A DNA stretch of 64,000 nt, taken from the NCBI RefSeq assembly GCF_008629695.1, contig NZ_VWSH01000001.1:1614573-1678572 (forward strand), written 5' to 3'. The notes beneath the pieces are model-generated. The model was given only the letters and a program-made list of their open reading frames with translations. It searched no databases and was not told the origin of the DNA. Position 1 is the stretch's first letter, and every line of letters starts with the position of its first letter. Of the stretch, positions 43,381 to 52,554 are shown in pieces. The translations under genes were made by a program, and so were the position numbers. Source of the stretch: Taibaiella lutea (GTDB lineage: Bacteria > Bacteroidota > Bacteroidia > Chitinophagales > Chitinophagaceae).

Positions 43381-44253
43381 ATGAAAAGCCTCAGGATATT
43401 ATTGCTACTGCTGTCTGCTACAATAATGCATAATGCATCTGCAAAAACGATAGACATAACCCTGACGGAGGCTATCCAACAGAACCTTGTGACGGTTACA
43501 AGCCTTTCCAGCGGGCAATCCTATAATGAAAACGGCCTTAGTATCAAGATAGAAAATAAAGGAAAAAAGGCCCTGAATATTACCATTGACCCCGCGCTTG
43601 TATTTGCGCCGGAAGATACCAGCTATCAGGATTTGATAGTAGCGGGCGATGTAAAAAGCGTTATTGCCCCATCAGAAAACAAAAGCATTACACTTCAGAC
43701 TTATTGTGGCAAAAGCTATGCTCACGGACCCGGCAAAGATTTGATCTATCATTTCAAAAAACAGGCCGACAGCCTTATGATAAAGATGCTGACATTTGCC
43801 AAAAGAAGAAACATCAATGCAGAGCTTACACAGAAAGCTGTCTGGGTATTAACCAACCACCATAGTCTGAACGACATTTACGACCCTTCAAACGATATAG
43901 CGTCAAAGGAACTTGTGCAGTTTATGAGCAGATTGCTTAGTTTGGGAATGCCAGATTATTTCAATTACTATGTATTGAATAAAACGCCCGAAGAAACAGT
44001 CGTTCCAAAGAAAGCCCTTAGGATTTATGCTTTGTTTAAATGGGAAATGAAAGAAGATGACAAGCTTTCTTTAGGCGTTTATGATGAAAAAGGGGGCGTA
44101 ACCCAACAGATATTTGAAGGACAACTTTTTAAAGTAGGCGGGTATGAATTGAATGCAAAGTTTGAATCTTCCAATGAACCTGCCGGCGTGTATTACATAA
44201 GGCTATCTTCCGGTAAAGGCGTAATAAAGGAAACAAAAGTTATAGTTGAATAG
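43381..44253 (+). CDS. Secreted hypothetical protein
   Basis: The 290-residue protein has a signal peptide (MKSLRILLLLLSATIMHNAS, then AK). An N-terminal beta-sandwich-like region (about 24-115, with IKIENKGKKALNITIDPALV and ITLQTYCGKSYAHGPGKD) is followed by a helical middle (ADSLMIKMLTFAKRRNINAE). The C-terminal beta region ends in GVYYIRLSSGKGVIKETKVI, reminiscent of but not clearly a T9SS sorting domain. The family is not recognised. It is monocistronic and followed by a bidirectional terminator. Confidence 0.75.
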   Translation: MKSLRILLLLLSATIMHNASAKTIDITLTEAIQQNLVTVTSLSSGQSYNENGLSIKIENKGKKALNITIDPALVFAPEDTSYQDLIVAGDVKSVIAPSENKSITLQTYCGKSYAHGPGKDLIYHFKKQADSLMIKMLTFAKRRNINAELTQKAVWVLTNHHSLNDIYDPSNDIASKELVQFMSRLLSLGMPDYFNYYVLNKTPEETVVPKKALRIYALFKWEMKEDDKLSLGVYDEKGGVTQQIFEGQLFKVGGYELNAKFESSNEPAGVYYIRLSSGKGVIKETKVIVE

Positions 44254-44270
44254 AGCCTGATATAAGGGCC

Positions 44271-44310
44271 AATAAAATAGCGATGGTTTTCAACCCATCG
44301 CTATTTTATT
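44271..44310. terminator. Bidirectional terminator
   Basis: A perfect 16-bp stem (44271-44286 with 44295-44310) with A/T-rich outer arms and GCGATGG/CCATCGC core separates two convergent genes. Its right arm touches the methyltransferase stop codon. Confidence 0.92.
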
Positions 44311-45050
44311 TATAATTTCTCAAATATCATAATCAGCCGTGGCGACGTATTTTCATCAAACGGATTCAGATTATAATCGCCAAAATGCTCTTTCAGCTTC
44401 AGTCCTTCCTTTGCAAATAATGTTTCAAAATCTTTCAGGACAAATGCCGAAACCCTTTCCTGATAATAATGTTCCAACCCTTCTTCATCCTTCACCGCTA
44501 TCTTCTTGATTATTTTGCCTGAATCAACATAGCGCCTGACATGGAAAGTGAAGTCACCTTTCTGAATCACCTCCTCAGGTACCAATCCCTGTTCCACAAA
44601 TTGTTCGTTAAAATAATCCACCACAAGCGTACCGCCGTGTTTCAGGCAGGAGGCAAAAGCATGCGCAGCCATGTGGTTATCCCTTGCGGTATCAAAATAA
44701 CCGAAACTGGTAAAGAAATTGAATGCGTAATCAAAGTAGTTGATATGAAACGGGAAACGCATATCATGCACGTAAAAGCTCAGGTTGTCCTGTTCCAGTT
44801 CCTTAGCCTTCTCGATGCGTTGCTCCGATAAATCCAGGCCGGTAACCTGATGACCGTAACTTGCCAGCTGATCGGCAAAACGGCCTTCGCCGCAGGCAAT
44901 ATCAACAAGTTTGCTATTAGCCGGAATCTTTAAATAGTCAACAAGGTTTTTCACAAACACACTTGCCTCTTCTACATCCCTGTTGTCATAAAGAATAGGA
45001 TAAAACCTGGAGTCGAACCAATTTTCGAACCACTCTTTTTGTGCTGCCAT
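44310..45050 (-). CDS. Class I SAM-dependent methyltransferase
   Basis: From the ATG at 45050 the product is 246 residues. It contains the SAM-binding motif I LVDIACGEGRFADQLASYGH and motif II VTGLDLSEQRIEKAKE, then FNFFTSFGYF. The N-terminus EWFENWFDSRFYPILYDNRD is typical of a Bacteroidota methyltransferase group of unknown substrate. A frame reaching 45074 would start at a TTG lying inside the promoter box TACCTTTG (minus strand, 45072-45079), so I reject it. Confidence 0.88.
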   Translation of the reverse strand: MAAQKEWFENWFDSRFYPILYDNRDVEEASVFVKNLVDYLKIPANSKLVDIACGEGRFADQLASYGHQVTGLDLSEQRIEKAKELEQDNLSFYVHDMRFPFHINYFDYAFNFFTSFGYFDTARDNHMAAHAFASCLKHGGTLVVDYFNEQFVEQGLVPEEVIQKGDFTFHVRRYVDSGKIIKKIAVKDEEGLEHYYQERVSAFVLKDFETLFAKEGLKLKEHFGDYNLNPFDENTSPRLIMIFEKL

Positions 45051-45071
45051 ATTGAAATCTGAAAAAGAAGG

Positions 45072-45079
45072 CAAAGGTA
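45072..45079 (-). promoter_or_regulatory. Bacteroidota -7 box (TACCTTTG) for the methyltransferase gene
   Basis: The minus-strand TACCTTTG lies 21 bp before the ATG at 45050. It matches TAnnTTTG. It shows that the in-frame TTG at 45074 is promoter sequence. Confidence 0.55.
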
Positions 45080-45378
45080 ACCCAAATTACGGTCTGTTAA
45101 GCAATGCATAAGAACGGAAGATATGCTGTGCTGATAATTAATATTGTAAACTAATGTAAGTTCATCCTGCACGTCCTCACCGACCGGAATAAAGATCAAA
45201 AAGCGGCAGTGATTGATTTTTATGGAGCGGAAGGGCCTCCGAAGTTTTATACACAGGCACCGTGTTAACTAAACCAAGGATATCTATTTATTAAAATATT
45301 TATTATGCAAATAAACTCCATATTACGATTTCTCTCATTTTCCGTTATTTTCGCGATCAATTTAACCAATAGTATCTG
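45080..45378 (+). other. Intergenic stretch before glmM
   Basis: This divergent region holds no gene. The last 60 bp are AT-rich with a TTATTTTCG stretch near 45344-45354 that is a weak match to a -7 box for glmM. Nothing else is recognisable. Confidence 0.5.
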
Positions 45379-46770
45379 ATGTCTTTAATTAAATCTATCT
45401 CAGGAATTCGTGGAACAATAGGCGGCAACCCAGGCCAGGGCCTTACTCCCATTGATATTGTAAAATTTACTGCTGCTTACGGCACTTTAATGTTAGCCGA
45501 AAATAAGGGAAAGAAAATTGTTGTAGGCCGCGACGGGCGCATATCAGGCGCTATGGTGCGCAGCCTGGTTACCGCAACGCTTCAGGGGCTTGGTTTCGAG
45601 GTAATCGACCTTGGATTAAGCACTACCCCTACTGTTGAAATGGCTGTGACTATGGCGGAAGCTGCGGGCGGCATTATCCTTACAGCAAGCCATAACCCTA
45701 AAGAATGGAATGCATTGAAATTGCTGAACCATGAAGGCGAATTTATAAGCGCGGAAATAGGCGCACAGGTGCTGGAATTAGCAGAATCAGGCAATATCCC
45801 TTTTGCAGAAATCAATAAACTGGGAACCATTACGGAAGATGAAAGCTTCATGCAGAAACATATTGACGCTATTCTGGCACACCCTTTGGTTGATGCGGAA
45901 GCAGTCAGAGCAAAGGGTTACAAGGTTATCGTAGATGCCGTTAATTCAACAGGCGCTACTTTTGTACCTGCTATATTGAATGCTTTAGGTGTTGAAAATA
46001 TCACTGTATTGAATAAAGAAGTTACCGGAAATTTCGCTCACAATCCCGAACCACTACCCGAGAACCTTCGTGAATTGTGCAATGAAGTAGCTAAGAAAAA
46101 TGCAGATTTAGGCATTGCAGTTGATCCTGACGTGGACAGGCTTTGCTTTGTTTGCGAAGACGGCACGCCCTTTGGCGAGGAATACACTTTGGTGGCTGTA
46201 GCTGACTATATCTTAAGCAAACAAAAAGGCAATACCGTTTCCAACTTATCTTCTACAAGAGCATTGAGGGATGTCACCGAAAAGCACGGCGGCGAATATT
46301 TCGGCAGCGCTGTAGGCGAAGTGAACGTAGTGAAGAAAATGAAAGAAGTCAATGCCGTAATAGGCGGCGAAGGCAATGGCGGCATCATCGATCCTCAATT
46401 GCATTATGGCCGTGACGCTTTGGTAGGTATAGCGTTGTTCCTTACACATCTTGCAAAATCAGGCAAAGGCATCGGTGCATTACGCAATACTTACCCTGAT
46501 TATTTCATTTCAAAAAACAAAATTGAATTGAATGAAGACATTGATGTTAAAATGATTTTTGAGAAGATTCAGAAAAAATACAAGAAGCAACCTATTAATA
46601 CCGAAGATGGCCTGAAGATTGAATTTGATAAAGATTGGGTTCACTTACGTACTTCCAATACAGAACCTATTATCCGTATCTACTCTGAAAGCAATACAGA
46701 AACAACAGCAAATAATATAGCCAAACGTATTATGGCGGATATAAAAGAAATGATGCAGGAGCGTGTTTAA
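45379..46770 (+). CDS. glmM: Phosphoglucosamine mutase (phosphohexomutase)
   Basis: The 463-residue protein shows all four domains of the alpha-D-phosphohexomutase family. It has the active-site serine in ILTASHNPKEWN (Ser104), the metal-binding loop AVDPDVDRL, the sugar-binding GGEGNGGIIDPQ and the phosphate loop LRTSNTEPIIRIYSES. Sequence and context favour GlmM, converting glucosamine-6-phosphate to glucosamine-1-phosphate for cell wall precursors, though phosphomannomutase activity cannot be excluded. It is followed by a hairpin and the asd gene. Confidence 0.9.
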   Translation: MSLIKSISGIRGTIGGNPGQGLTPIDIVKFTAAYGTLMLAENKGKKIVVGRDGRISGAMVRSLVTATLQGLGFEVIDLGLSTTPTVEMAVTMAEAAGGIILTASHNPKEWNALKLLNHEGEFISAEIGAQVLELAESGNIPFAEINKLGTITEDESFMQKHIDAILAHPLVDAEAVRAKGYKVIVDAVNSTGATFVPAILNALGVENITVLNKEVTGNFAHNPEPLPENLRELCNEVAKKNADLGIAVDPDVDRLCFVCEDGTPFGEEYTLVAVADYILSKQKGNTVSNLSSTRALRDVTEKHGGEYFGSAVGEVNVVKKMKEVNAVIGGEGNGGIIDPQLHYGRDALVGIALFLTHLAKSGKGIGALRNTYPDYFISKNKIELNEDIDVKMIFEKIQKKYKKQPINTEDGLKIEFDKDWVHLRTSNTEPIIRIYSESNTETTANNIAKRIMADIKEMMQERV

Positions 46771-46802
46771 TTTCTTTAAGAAACATTAAGCAATCTGTTT
46801 TA

Positions 46803-46870
46803 TTGTTCCATCCGAATTATACCTAATTTTGCAACCCTCATTCATCTGCAATGAGGGTTTTCATTTTTAC
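46803..46870 (+). promoter_or_regulatory. asd promoter embedded in a hairpin terminator
   Basis: A TTG at 46803-46805 and the -7 box TAATTTTG at 46824-46831 form a promoter-like pair about 18 bp apart. A 10-bp hairpin (46833-46842 with 46850-46859) with a T-rich tail begins 1 bp after the -7 box. Transcription from this promoter would begin inside the left arm of the hairpin, whereas read-through from glmM would form the full hairpin and stop. Confidence 0.6.
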
Positions 46871-46892
46871 TTTTCTTAATTTTTAATTACCG

Positions 46893-47882
46893 ATGAAAGT
46901 AGCTGTAGTAGGCGCAACCGGACTTGTGGGTAGCACCATGTTACGTACCCTTGAAGAAAGAAATTTTCCTGTAACCGAACTGATACCCGTGGCCTCTGAA
47001 AGGTCGAAGGGCAAAATGGTTTCTTTTAAGGGCAAGGAATATGCTGTAGTTACATTGCAGGAAGCGGTCGATATGCGTCCTGACATCGCGTTGTTTTCGG
47101 CAGGCGGCAGCACTTCACTCGAATGGGCTGAGGCCTTTGCTGCGGTCGGCACTTATGTGATTGACAATTCATCGGCATGGCGCATGCATCCCGAAAAGAA
47201 ACTTGTAGTACCTGAGGTAAATGCAGGCACATTGAATAAAGAAGATAAAGTTATTGCCAACCCTAACTGTTCTACTATTCAGATGGTAGTAGTACTGAAA
47301 CCTCTGCACGATAAATACAAAATCAAACGGGTTGTAGTAAGCACTTATCAAAGCGTTACCGGCAGCGGGCAGAAAGGCGTTGACCATCTTTTATCTGAAA
47401 GGAATAATGAAACGCCAAAGCAGTTCTATCCACATACTATCGATTTAAATGTATTGCCACATATCGACGTGTTTCAGGACAATGGTTATACCAAGGAAGA
47501 AATGAAAATGATACAGGAAACACAAAAAATTATGGGCGATGATTCTATCCGTGTTTCAGCTACAACCGTTCGCGTACCTGTAATGGGCGGTCACAGCGAA
47601 AGTGTGAATATTGAATTCGAACATGATTTTGACCTGAATGAGTTAAGGGCATTGTTGGAAAATGCACCCGGCATCATAGTGCAGGATGACCCTAAAAACA
47701 ATATTTACCCGATGCCGCTTCATGCATTTGGCAAAGACGAGGTTTTTGTGGGCCGCTTGCGTAAAGATTTTTCTCAGGACAAAACGCTGAACTGCTGGAT
47801 TGTAGCCGATAACCTTCGTAAAGGGGCTGCTACCAACGCTGTTCAGATTGCAGAATATATTGCTGCGCAAAAATGGATATAA
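46893..47882 (+). CDS. asd: Aspartate-semialdehyde dehydrogenase
   Basis: The 329-residue enzyme has the N-terminal NADP site VAVVGATGLVGSTMLRTLEE and the catalytic cysteine in NPNCSTIQ (Cys126). The substrate-binding segments are STYQSVTGSGQKGVDHL and RVPVMGGHSESVNIEFE. It reduces aspartyl phosphate to aspartate semialdehyde, the branch point to lysine/diaminopimelate, threonine and methionine. It therefore connects with the MetF/MetH genes on both sides. It is followed by a terminator. Confidence 0.96.
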   Translation: MKVAVVGATGLVGSTMLRTLEERNFPVTELIPVASERSKGKMVSFKGKEYAVVTLQEAVDMRPDIALFSAGGSTSLEWAEAFAAVGTYVIDNSSAWRMHPEKKLVVPEVNAGTLNKEDKVIANPNCSTIQMVVVLKPLHDKYKIKRVVVSTYQSVTGSGQKGVDHLLSERNNETPKQFYPHTIDLNVLPHIDVFQDNGYTKEEMKMIQETQKIMGDDSIRVSATTVRVPVMGGHSESVNIEFEHDFDLNELRALLENAPGIIVQDDPKNNIYPMPLHAFGKDEVFVGRLRKDFSQDKTLNCWIVADNLRKGAATNAVQIAEYIAAQKWI

Positions 47883-47912
47883 CTTTAAGATAAAGGAGAA
47901 TAACTAATTTAG

Positions 47913-47946
47913 AGTTGCCGCTTTTAAAAAGCCGGCAACTTTTTTT
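47913..47946 (+). terminator. Rho-independent terminator of asd
   Basis: An 8-bp stem (47913-47920 with 47933-47940), arms AGTTGCCG/CGGCAACT, with A/T-rich inner pairing is followed by six T. It lies 30 bp after the asd stop. Confidence 0.87.
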
Positions 47947-47968
47947 CATTACATCAATTAATTTTTTT

Positions 47969-48307
47969 ATGCCGACATCTATCAACTACATTGAATTTTA
48001 TTGCAAAGACATACAAGCTATTAAATCCTTTTACAGTAAAGCTTTCGACTGGAAATTTACAGATTACGGTCCTGAATATGCTGCATTTAACGACGGTGTG
48101 TTATCCGGCGGCTTCGACCAGATTGCCGATATGCCTGAAGCAGCAAACCCCTTGGTTGTGCTGTATTCCGATGCATTGGAAGCATGCCTGGAAAAAGTTA
48201 AAGCTTCCGGAGGCACCATTGTTAAGGAAATATATGCGTTCCCCGGCGGCCGGAGATTTCATTTTAAAGACCCAAGTGGAAATGTATTGGCTGTCTGGAG
48301 CGAATAA
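47969..48307 (+). CDS. VOC family (glyoxalase/bleomycin-resistance fold) protein
   Basis: From the ATG at 47969 the product is 112 residues, one VOC module pair: INYIEFYCKDIQAIKSFYSK at the N-terminus and the C-terminal GGRRFHFKDPSGNVLAVWSE. Metal ligands typical of the fold (E and H) are present. Such proteins may be lyases, dioxygenases or resistance proteins, and the substrate is unknown. A longer frame to 47915 would run through the asd terminator and is rejected. Confidence 0.85.
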   Translation: MPTSINYIEFYCKDIQAIKSFYSKAFDWKFTDYGPEYAAFNDGVLSGGFDQIADMPEAANPLVVLYSDALEACLEKVKASGGTIVKEIYAFPGGRRFHFKDPSGNVLAVWSE

Positions 48308-48411
48308 GTCAGACAAATGGCATTTCTTAGTAAATTGCAGCGCATTTCAGAATGCAAACTTTCCAAAACAGAGTTGCCACAGGCAACTAACTTAACAAAA
48401 TTGCCCATTAA

Positions 48412-51135
48412 ATGAGCACAAATACGATTAAACCATTTCTTCGCCTGAGTGGCTTAGAACCTTTGGTAGTAAGGCCTGAAACAAATTTTGTAAACGTTGG
48501 CGAACGTACCAACGTAACAGGTTCCAAAAAATTTGCACGCCTCATTCGCGAGGAAAAATACGAAGAAGCATTAAGCGTTGCCCGTCAGCAAGTGGAAAGC
48601 GGCGCACAGGTATTGGACATCAACATGGACGATGCCTTACTGGATGGTGTTTATGCCATGACCACTTTTGTGAACCTGGTTCAAAGCGAACCCGACATTG
48701 CACGTATTCCTATCATGCTGGATTCTTCCAAGTTTGAAATTATTCAGGCGGGATTGAAATGCATTCAGGGTAAATGTATCGTGAATTCTATTTCGATGAA
48801 GGAAGGCGAAGCTAAGTTCATCAAGGAGGCCAAAATCTGTAAATCCTTTGGTGCTGCGGTTATTGTTATGGCATTTGACGAAGTAGGACAGGCAGATACC
48901 AAAGACCGGAAGATAGAAATCTGTCACCGGGCTTATAAAATACTTACAGAACAGGTTGGCTTTCATCCGGAAGATATCATATTCGACCCCAACATTTTTG
49001 CAATAGCAACAGGTATTGAAGAACATAATAATTATGCCGTTGATTTCATCGAAGCAACCCGTGAGATTAAACGTCTGATGCCTTTGGTAAAAGTAAGTGG
49101 TGGTGTAAGTAACGTATCCTTTTCATTCAGAGGTAATGACCACGTACGTGAAGCCATTCACAGCGTGTTCTTATTGCATGCCATCCATGCAGGAATGGAC
49201 ATGGGAATTGTAAATGCAGGCCAGTTGGTAGTTTACGATGAAATAGAACCTCAGTTACGTCAGCTTTGCGAAGATGTGATCCTGAACCGCAACAATGATA
49301 ACAATGAAGCGACGGAAGCATTAATTCAATTTGCAGAAACCGTAAAGGCCAAAGGAAAGGAAACCGTAAAAGATGAGACATGGAGAAAAACGACAGTGGA
49401 AGAAAGACTGAAACATGCGCTGGTGAACGGCATTACGGATTATATAGATGAAGATACCGAAGAGGCAAGACAAAAATATCCGAAACCTTTGCATGTTATT
49501 GAAGGTCCTTTGATGGCTGGCATGAATGTGGTGGGCGATTTATTTGGCAGCGGGAAAATGTTCTTGCCACAGGTGGTAAAGAGTGCAAGGGTTATGAAGA
49601 AAAGCGTTGCTTATCTGTTCCCTTTCATTGAGCAGGAAAAATTGGACAACCCATTGGCACAGCAAGGTGGTGCTGCAAAAGTGCTGCTTGCAACCGTTAA
49701 AGGCGATGTGCATGATATTGGTAAAAATATTGTGGGCGTGGTTTTGGGCTGTAATGGTTATGATATAATAGATTTGGGTGTGATGGTACCCGCAGATAAG
49801 ATTTTGCAGGAAGCGGTAAATCATAATGTGGACATCATCGGATTGAGCGGATTGATTACACCTTCCCTGGATGAGATGGTGCATGTAGCTGCTGAAATGA
49901 AACGCAGGAATATGAAGCAACCTTTATTGATTGGTGGTGCTACAACGTCACGGATGCATACAGCTGTAAAGATTGCCCCCGGTTACGATGAAGGAGTGGT
50001 ACACGTTTTGGATGCTTCGCGTAGTGTAACCGTTGCCGGACAATTGCTGAACAACGAAACGAAACCTGTTTTCCTTGAGGGCATCAAAGGTGAATATGAA
50101 AAGCTAAAAGAAGATTTCATAAACAAGCGTGCTGTAAAAGAATATGTTTCTTATAAAGTAGCAGCGGAAAATCGTATGAAAATTGACTGGGACAATTTTC
50201 AGCCTACAAAGCCACAATTTACCGGCACCAGGGTTTTCAGGGATTTTGATTTGAATGAAATCAGGAAGTATATAGACTGGACTCCGTTCTTTATTTCCTG
50301 GGAAATGAAGGGTAAATATCCCGCTATACTTCAGGATGAACACGCGGGCAAAGAAGCTACAAAATTATTCAACGACGTAAATGCTATGCTGGATAAAGTA
50401 ATTGCAGAGAACTGGCTGCAGGCACATGGTACAGTTGGCTTCTGGAATGCTGCAGCTACGGCACCGGACACTATTATGTTATTTGACGAACAAGGCAATC
50501 CGATAGAGCATCTGGAAATGATGCGCCAGCAAATAAAGAAAGCGGCCAGCCAACCTAATTTTTCTCTGGCTGACTTTGTGAAGCCTCACCCCTCCCCAAC
50601 CCTCCCCGAAGGAGAGAGTGCAAAGGCGGAAGATTATATGGGCGCTTTCGCTGTCAGCATTGCAGGTATCGAGCCTCATATCAAGCGCTATAACGAAGCA
50701 TTGGATGATTATAACAAAATCATGTTACAAGCTCTGGCAGACAGATTGGTAGAAGCTTTTGCGGAATGCCTGCACATGAAAGTAAGAAAGGAGCTATGGG
50801 GCTATGCCAAAGATGAAAATCTATCACAGGAAGAGGTAATTAAAGAAACCTATCAGGGCATTCGTCCGGCGCCGGGCTATCCTGCCTGTCCCGACCATAC
50901 GGAGAAGAATAAGTTGTTTAGCTTAATGAATGTAAAAGAAAATACGGGCATCGAATTAACAGAGTCACTTGCTATGTATCCTGCAGCCTCGGTTTGCGGC
51001 TGGTATTTTTCACATCCGCAAAGTGTATATTTCGGTGTAGGCAAGATTAATGAAGACCAGTTTGAGGATTATCTTTCAAGAAAAGACATGCCGGAAGCTG
51101 AATTGAGAAAATGGCTGATGCCGAATATGGAATAG
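48412..51135 (+). CDS. metH: Cobalamin-dependent methionine synthase, C-terminal part (MetH2)
   Basis: The 907-residue protein has the folate domain (about 20-290, with [31 protein letters not shown] and [12 protein letters not shown]). The B12 cap follows (about 310-410), then the B12 domain with the cobalt-binding GDVHDIGKN (His434) and [16 protein letters not shown]. The AdoMet-dependent reactivation domain (about 590-907) contains [15 protein letters not shown]. The N-terminal homocysteine domain (about 330 residues) of E. coli MetH is missing, as in split Bacteroidota MetH, and its partner is not in this window. A 12-residue low-complexity peptide ([12 protein letters not shown]) interrupts the reactivation domain at about 725-737. 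Confidence 0.95.
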   Translation: MSTNTIKPFLRLSGLEPLVVRPETNFVNVGERTNVTGSKKFARLIREEKYEEALSVARQQVESGAQVLDINMDDALLDGVYAMTTFVNLVQSEPDIARIPIMLDSSKFEIIQAGLKCIQGKCIVNSISMKEGEAKFIKEAKICKSFGAAVIVMAFDEVGQADTKDRKIEICHRAYKILTEQVGFHPEDIIFDPNIFAIATGIEEHNNYAVDFIEATREIKRLMPLVKVSGGVSNVSFSFRGNDHVREAIHSVFLLHAIHAGMDMGIVNAGQLVVYDEIEPQLRQLCEDVILNRNNDNNEATEALIQFAETVKAKGKETVKDETWRKTTVEERLKHALVNGITDYIDEDTEEARQKYPKPLHVIEGPLMAGMNVVGDLFGSGKMFLPQVVKSARVMKKSVAYLFPFIEQEKLDNPLAQQGGAAKVLLATVKGDVHDIGKNIVGVVLGCNGYDIIDLGVMVPADKILQEAVNHNVDIIGLSGLITPSLDEMVHVAAEMKRRNMKQPLLIGGATTSRMHTAVKIAPGYDEGVVHVLDASRSVTVAGQLLNNETKPVFLEGIKGEYEKLKEDFINKRAVKEYVSYKVAAENRMKIDWDNFQPTKPQFTGTRVFRDFDLNEIRKYIDWTPFFISWEMKGKYPAILQDEHAGKEATKLFNDVNAMLDKVIAENWLQAHGTVGFWNAAATAPDTIMLFDEQGNPIEHLEMMRQQIKKAASQPNFSLADFVKPHPSPTLPEGESAKAEDYMGAFAVSIAGIEPHIKRYNEALDDYNKIMLQALADRLVEAFAECLHMKVRKELWGYAKDENLSQEEVIKETYQGIRPAPGYPACPDHTEKNKLFSLMNVKENTGIELTESLAMYPAASVCGWYFSHPQSVYFGVGKINEDQFEDYLSRKDMPEAELRKWLMPNME
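50584..50620 (+). repeat. Intragenic repeat-like insertion in metH
   Basis: The pyrimidine-rich CTCACCCCTCCCCAACCCTC followed by CCCGAAGGAGAGAG has the look of the dispersed CCTCNCCC.../GGAGAGGG intergenic repeats of Bacteroidota. It sits in frame inside metH, with C-rich composition unlike the surrounding code. Confidence 0.6.
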
Positions 51136-51157
51136 CAATTTTAAAAAGACAAATTTC

Positions 51158-51190
51158 AAATCCCAATTGCCAAAATCAATTGGGATTTTA
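51158..51190 (+). terminator. Terminator of metH
   Basis: A perfect 12-bp stem (51158-51169 with 51177-51188), arms AAATCCCAATTG/CAATTGGGATTT, with a 7-base loop lies 22 bp after the metH stop. Confidence 0.85.
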
Positions 51191-51209
51191 TAAAACCAGT
51201 AAAGCTGTA

Positions 51210-51629
51210 ATGATTCAAGTCGTAAAAATAACCAAAGCCGAAGACCTGCAAAAAGCATTCGCCATCCGCGACAAGGTATTTGTACAAGGGCAAAATGTAC
51301 CTGCACATCTTGAACATGAGCACGATGACGTGGCGCATCACTTTTTGGCTATTCTGGATAATGAGCCCGTTGGGGCAGCGCGTTGGCGTAAAACAGAAAA
51401 CGGCTATAAGCTGGAACGATTTGCCGTTTTGGACAAAGCAAGAGGCAGGGGTATTGCCAAAGCAATGATAGCTGCGGTTTTGAATGATATTCCCGAAGAA
51501 GCAAACTATATTTATCTGAATGCACAATTGGATGCAGTTCCTGTTTATGAGAAATCAGGCTTCGTAAAAGAAGGCCCGATGTTTGAAGAAGCAGGTATTC
51601 AACATTTTAAAATGGTACTGCAATCTTAA
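51210..51629 (+). CDS. GNAT family N-acetyltransferase
   Basis: From the ATG at 51210 the product is 139 residues with the GNAT fold: KAFAIRDKVFVQGQNVPAHL at the start, LERFAVLDKARGRGIAKAMI as the acetyl-CoA loop (R-G-x-G-I-A) and YEKSGFVKEGPMFEEAGIQH at the end. It resembles ElaA/YjcF-type members of unknown substrate. The longer frame to 51111 overlaps metH and crosses a terminator, so it is rejected. Confidence 0.9.
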   Translation: MIQVVKITKAEDLQKAFAIRDKVFVQGQNVPAHLEHEHDDVAHHFLAILDNEPVGAARWRKTENGYKLERFAVLDKARGRGIAKAMIAAVLNDIPEEANYIYLNAQLDAVPVYEKSGFVKEGPMFEEAGIQHFKMVLQS

Positions 51630-51842
51630 AGCCGCCGGCTTTTAAACTAATGACAATAAATGCTGATAATAAAACCGTTATGACTGATTTTGAATAATCC
51701 GGCATGTTATTATTGTAGTGCACACAACTCAATTTTGGCATTTGTTTAGCAAGAATCATGGGTATAACCCTAAAGAAATGATAAAGCCAAACATTCCCTT
51801 CCATCCGACGTTATTCTCGCATTCACTAAATTGAACATGATT

Positions 51843-52496
51843 ATGAAAAAGTTATCAGCATTACTATTATTAGCGTCGGCTCCGGCTATGATTTTTGCAC
51901 AAGGACGCTCTCCAATAAGATTTGGATTAAAAGCCGGTGGCAATTTATCTCACATGACCATTTCAGATAATAATGGAAACGCCTATGGTTCCGCCTCTTT
52001 TGGCTTAGGATATTATGCCGGCGGGTTAATGGAAATTTCAGGCCCTGCAGGTTCTAAATTTAAGGGACAAGTTGAGGCTTTGTACAATCGTCATAACTAC
52101 AAAAACAATTACCTGTCCATCGGAAGCGCATCTATTGACCAAACTACCAAATTAGATCAGATTTCCGTTCCGGTCATGATTAAATACTTTGTCATTCCGT
52201 CTTTAAGTTTCAATCTTGGTGCAGCGGTTAATTTCAACATTGCAGGCAAGGCTAAAGTCGAATCAACTTTTGAAAATGTAACAACTACTTCTACTACTGA
52301 TTTTAAAGATAACGACTATTTACAAACAGTTCAGGTAGGCGCGTTGGCGGGTGTAACGTATTATGTGTATAAAGGTCTTTTTGTGGACGGAAGGTATAAT
52401 TATACTTTCGGTAAAATGTTAGATCAGAAAAACAATACGGATCCTGCTTATAAAAATGCAAGCGCCATTCAACTTGGTGTAGGATACAAATTTTAA
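51843..52496 (+). CDS. Outer membrane beta-barrel porin-like (PorT type) protein
   Basis: The 217-residue product starts at ATG 51843 (ATG at 51837 is also possible). A signal peptide (MKKLSALLLLASAPAMIFAQ) is followed by an eight-strand-like barrel (RFGLKAGGNLSHMTISDNNG, then GYYAGGLMEISGPAGSKFKG, VPVMIKYFVIPSLSFNLGAA). It ends in AIQLGVGYKF, with a C-terminal Phe typical of BAM substrates. It belongs to the OMP_b-brl_2 family. The ligand is unknown. Confidence 0.85.
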   Translation: MKKLSALLLLASAPAMIFAQGRSPIRFGLKAGGNLSHMTISDNNGNAYGSASFGLGYYAGGLMEISGPAGSKFKGQVEALYNRHNYKNNYLSIGSASIDQTTKLDQISVPVMIKYFVIPSLSFNLGAAVNFNIAGKAKVESTFENVTTTSTTDFKDNDYLQTVQVGALAGVTYYVYKGLFVDGRYNYTFGKMLDQKNNTDPAYKNASAIQLGVGYKF

Positions 52497-52512
52497 ACAA
52501 CCCATTTTTATT

Positions 52513-52552
52513 AAAAGAAGAAGTCAGGATATATATCCTGACTTCTTCTTTT
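52513..52552. terminator. Bidirectional terminator
   Basis: A perfect 19-bp inverted repeat (52513-52531 with 52534-52552) with outer A/T runs separates two convergent genes. Confidence 0.92.
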
Positions 52553-52554
52553 AT

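Noticed and set aside
45050..45074. TTG start extending the methyltransferase
   Set aside because: The TTG is part of a TACCTTTG promoter box. The conserved N-terminus begins near the ATG at 45050.
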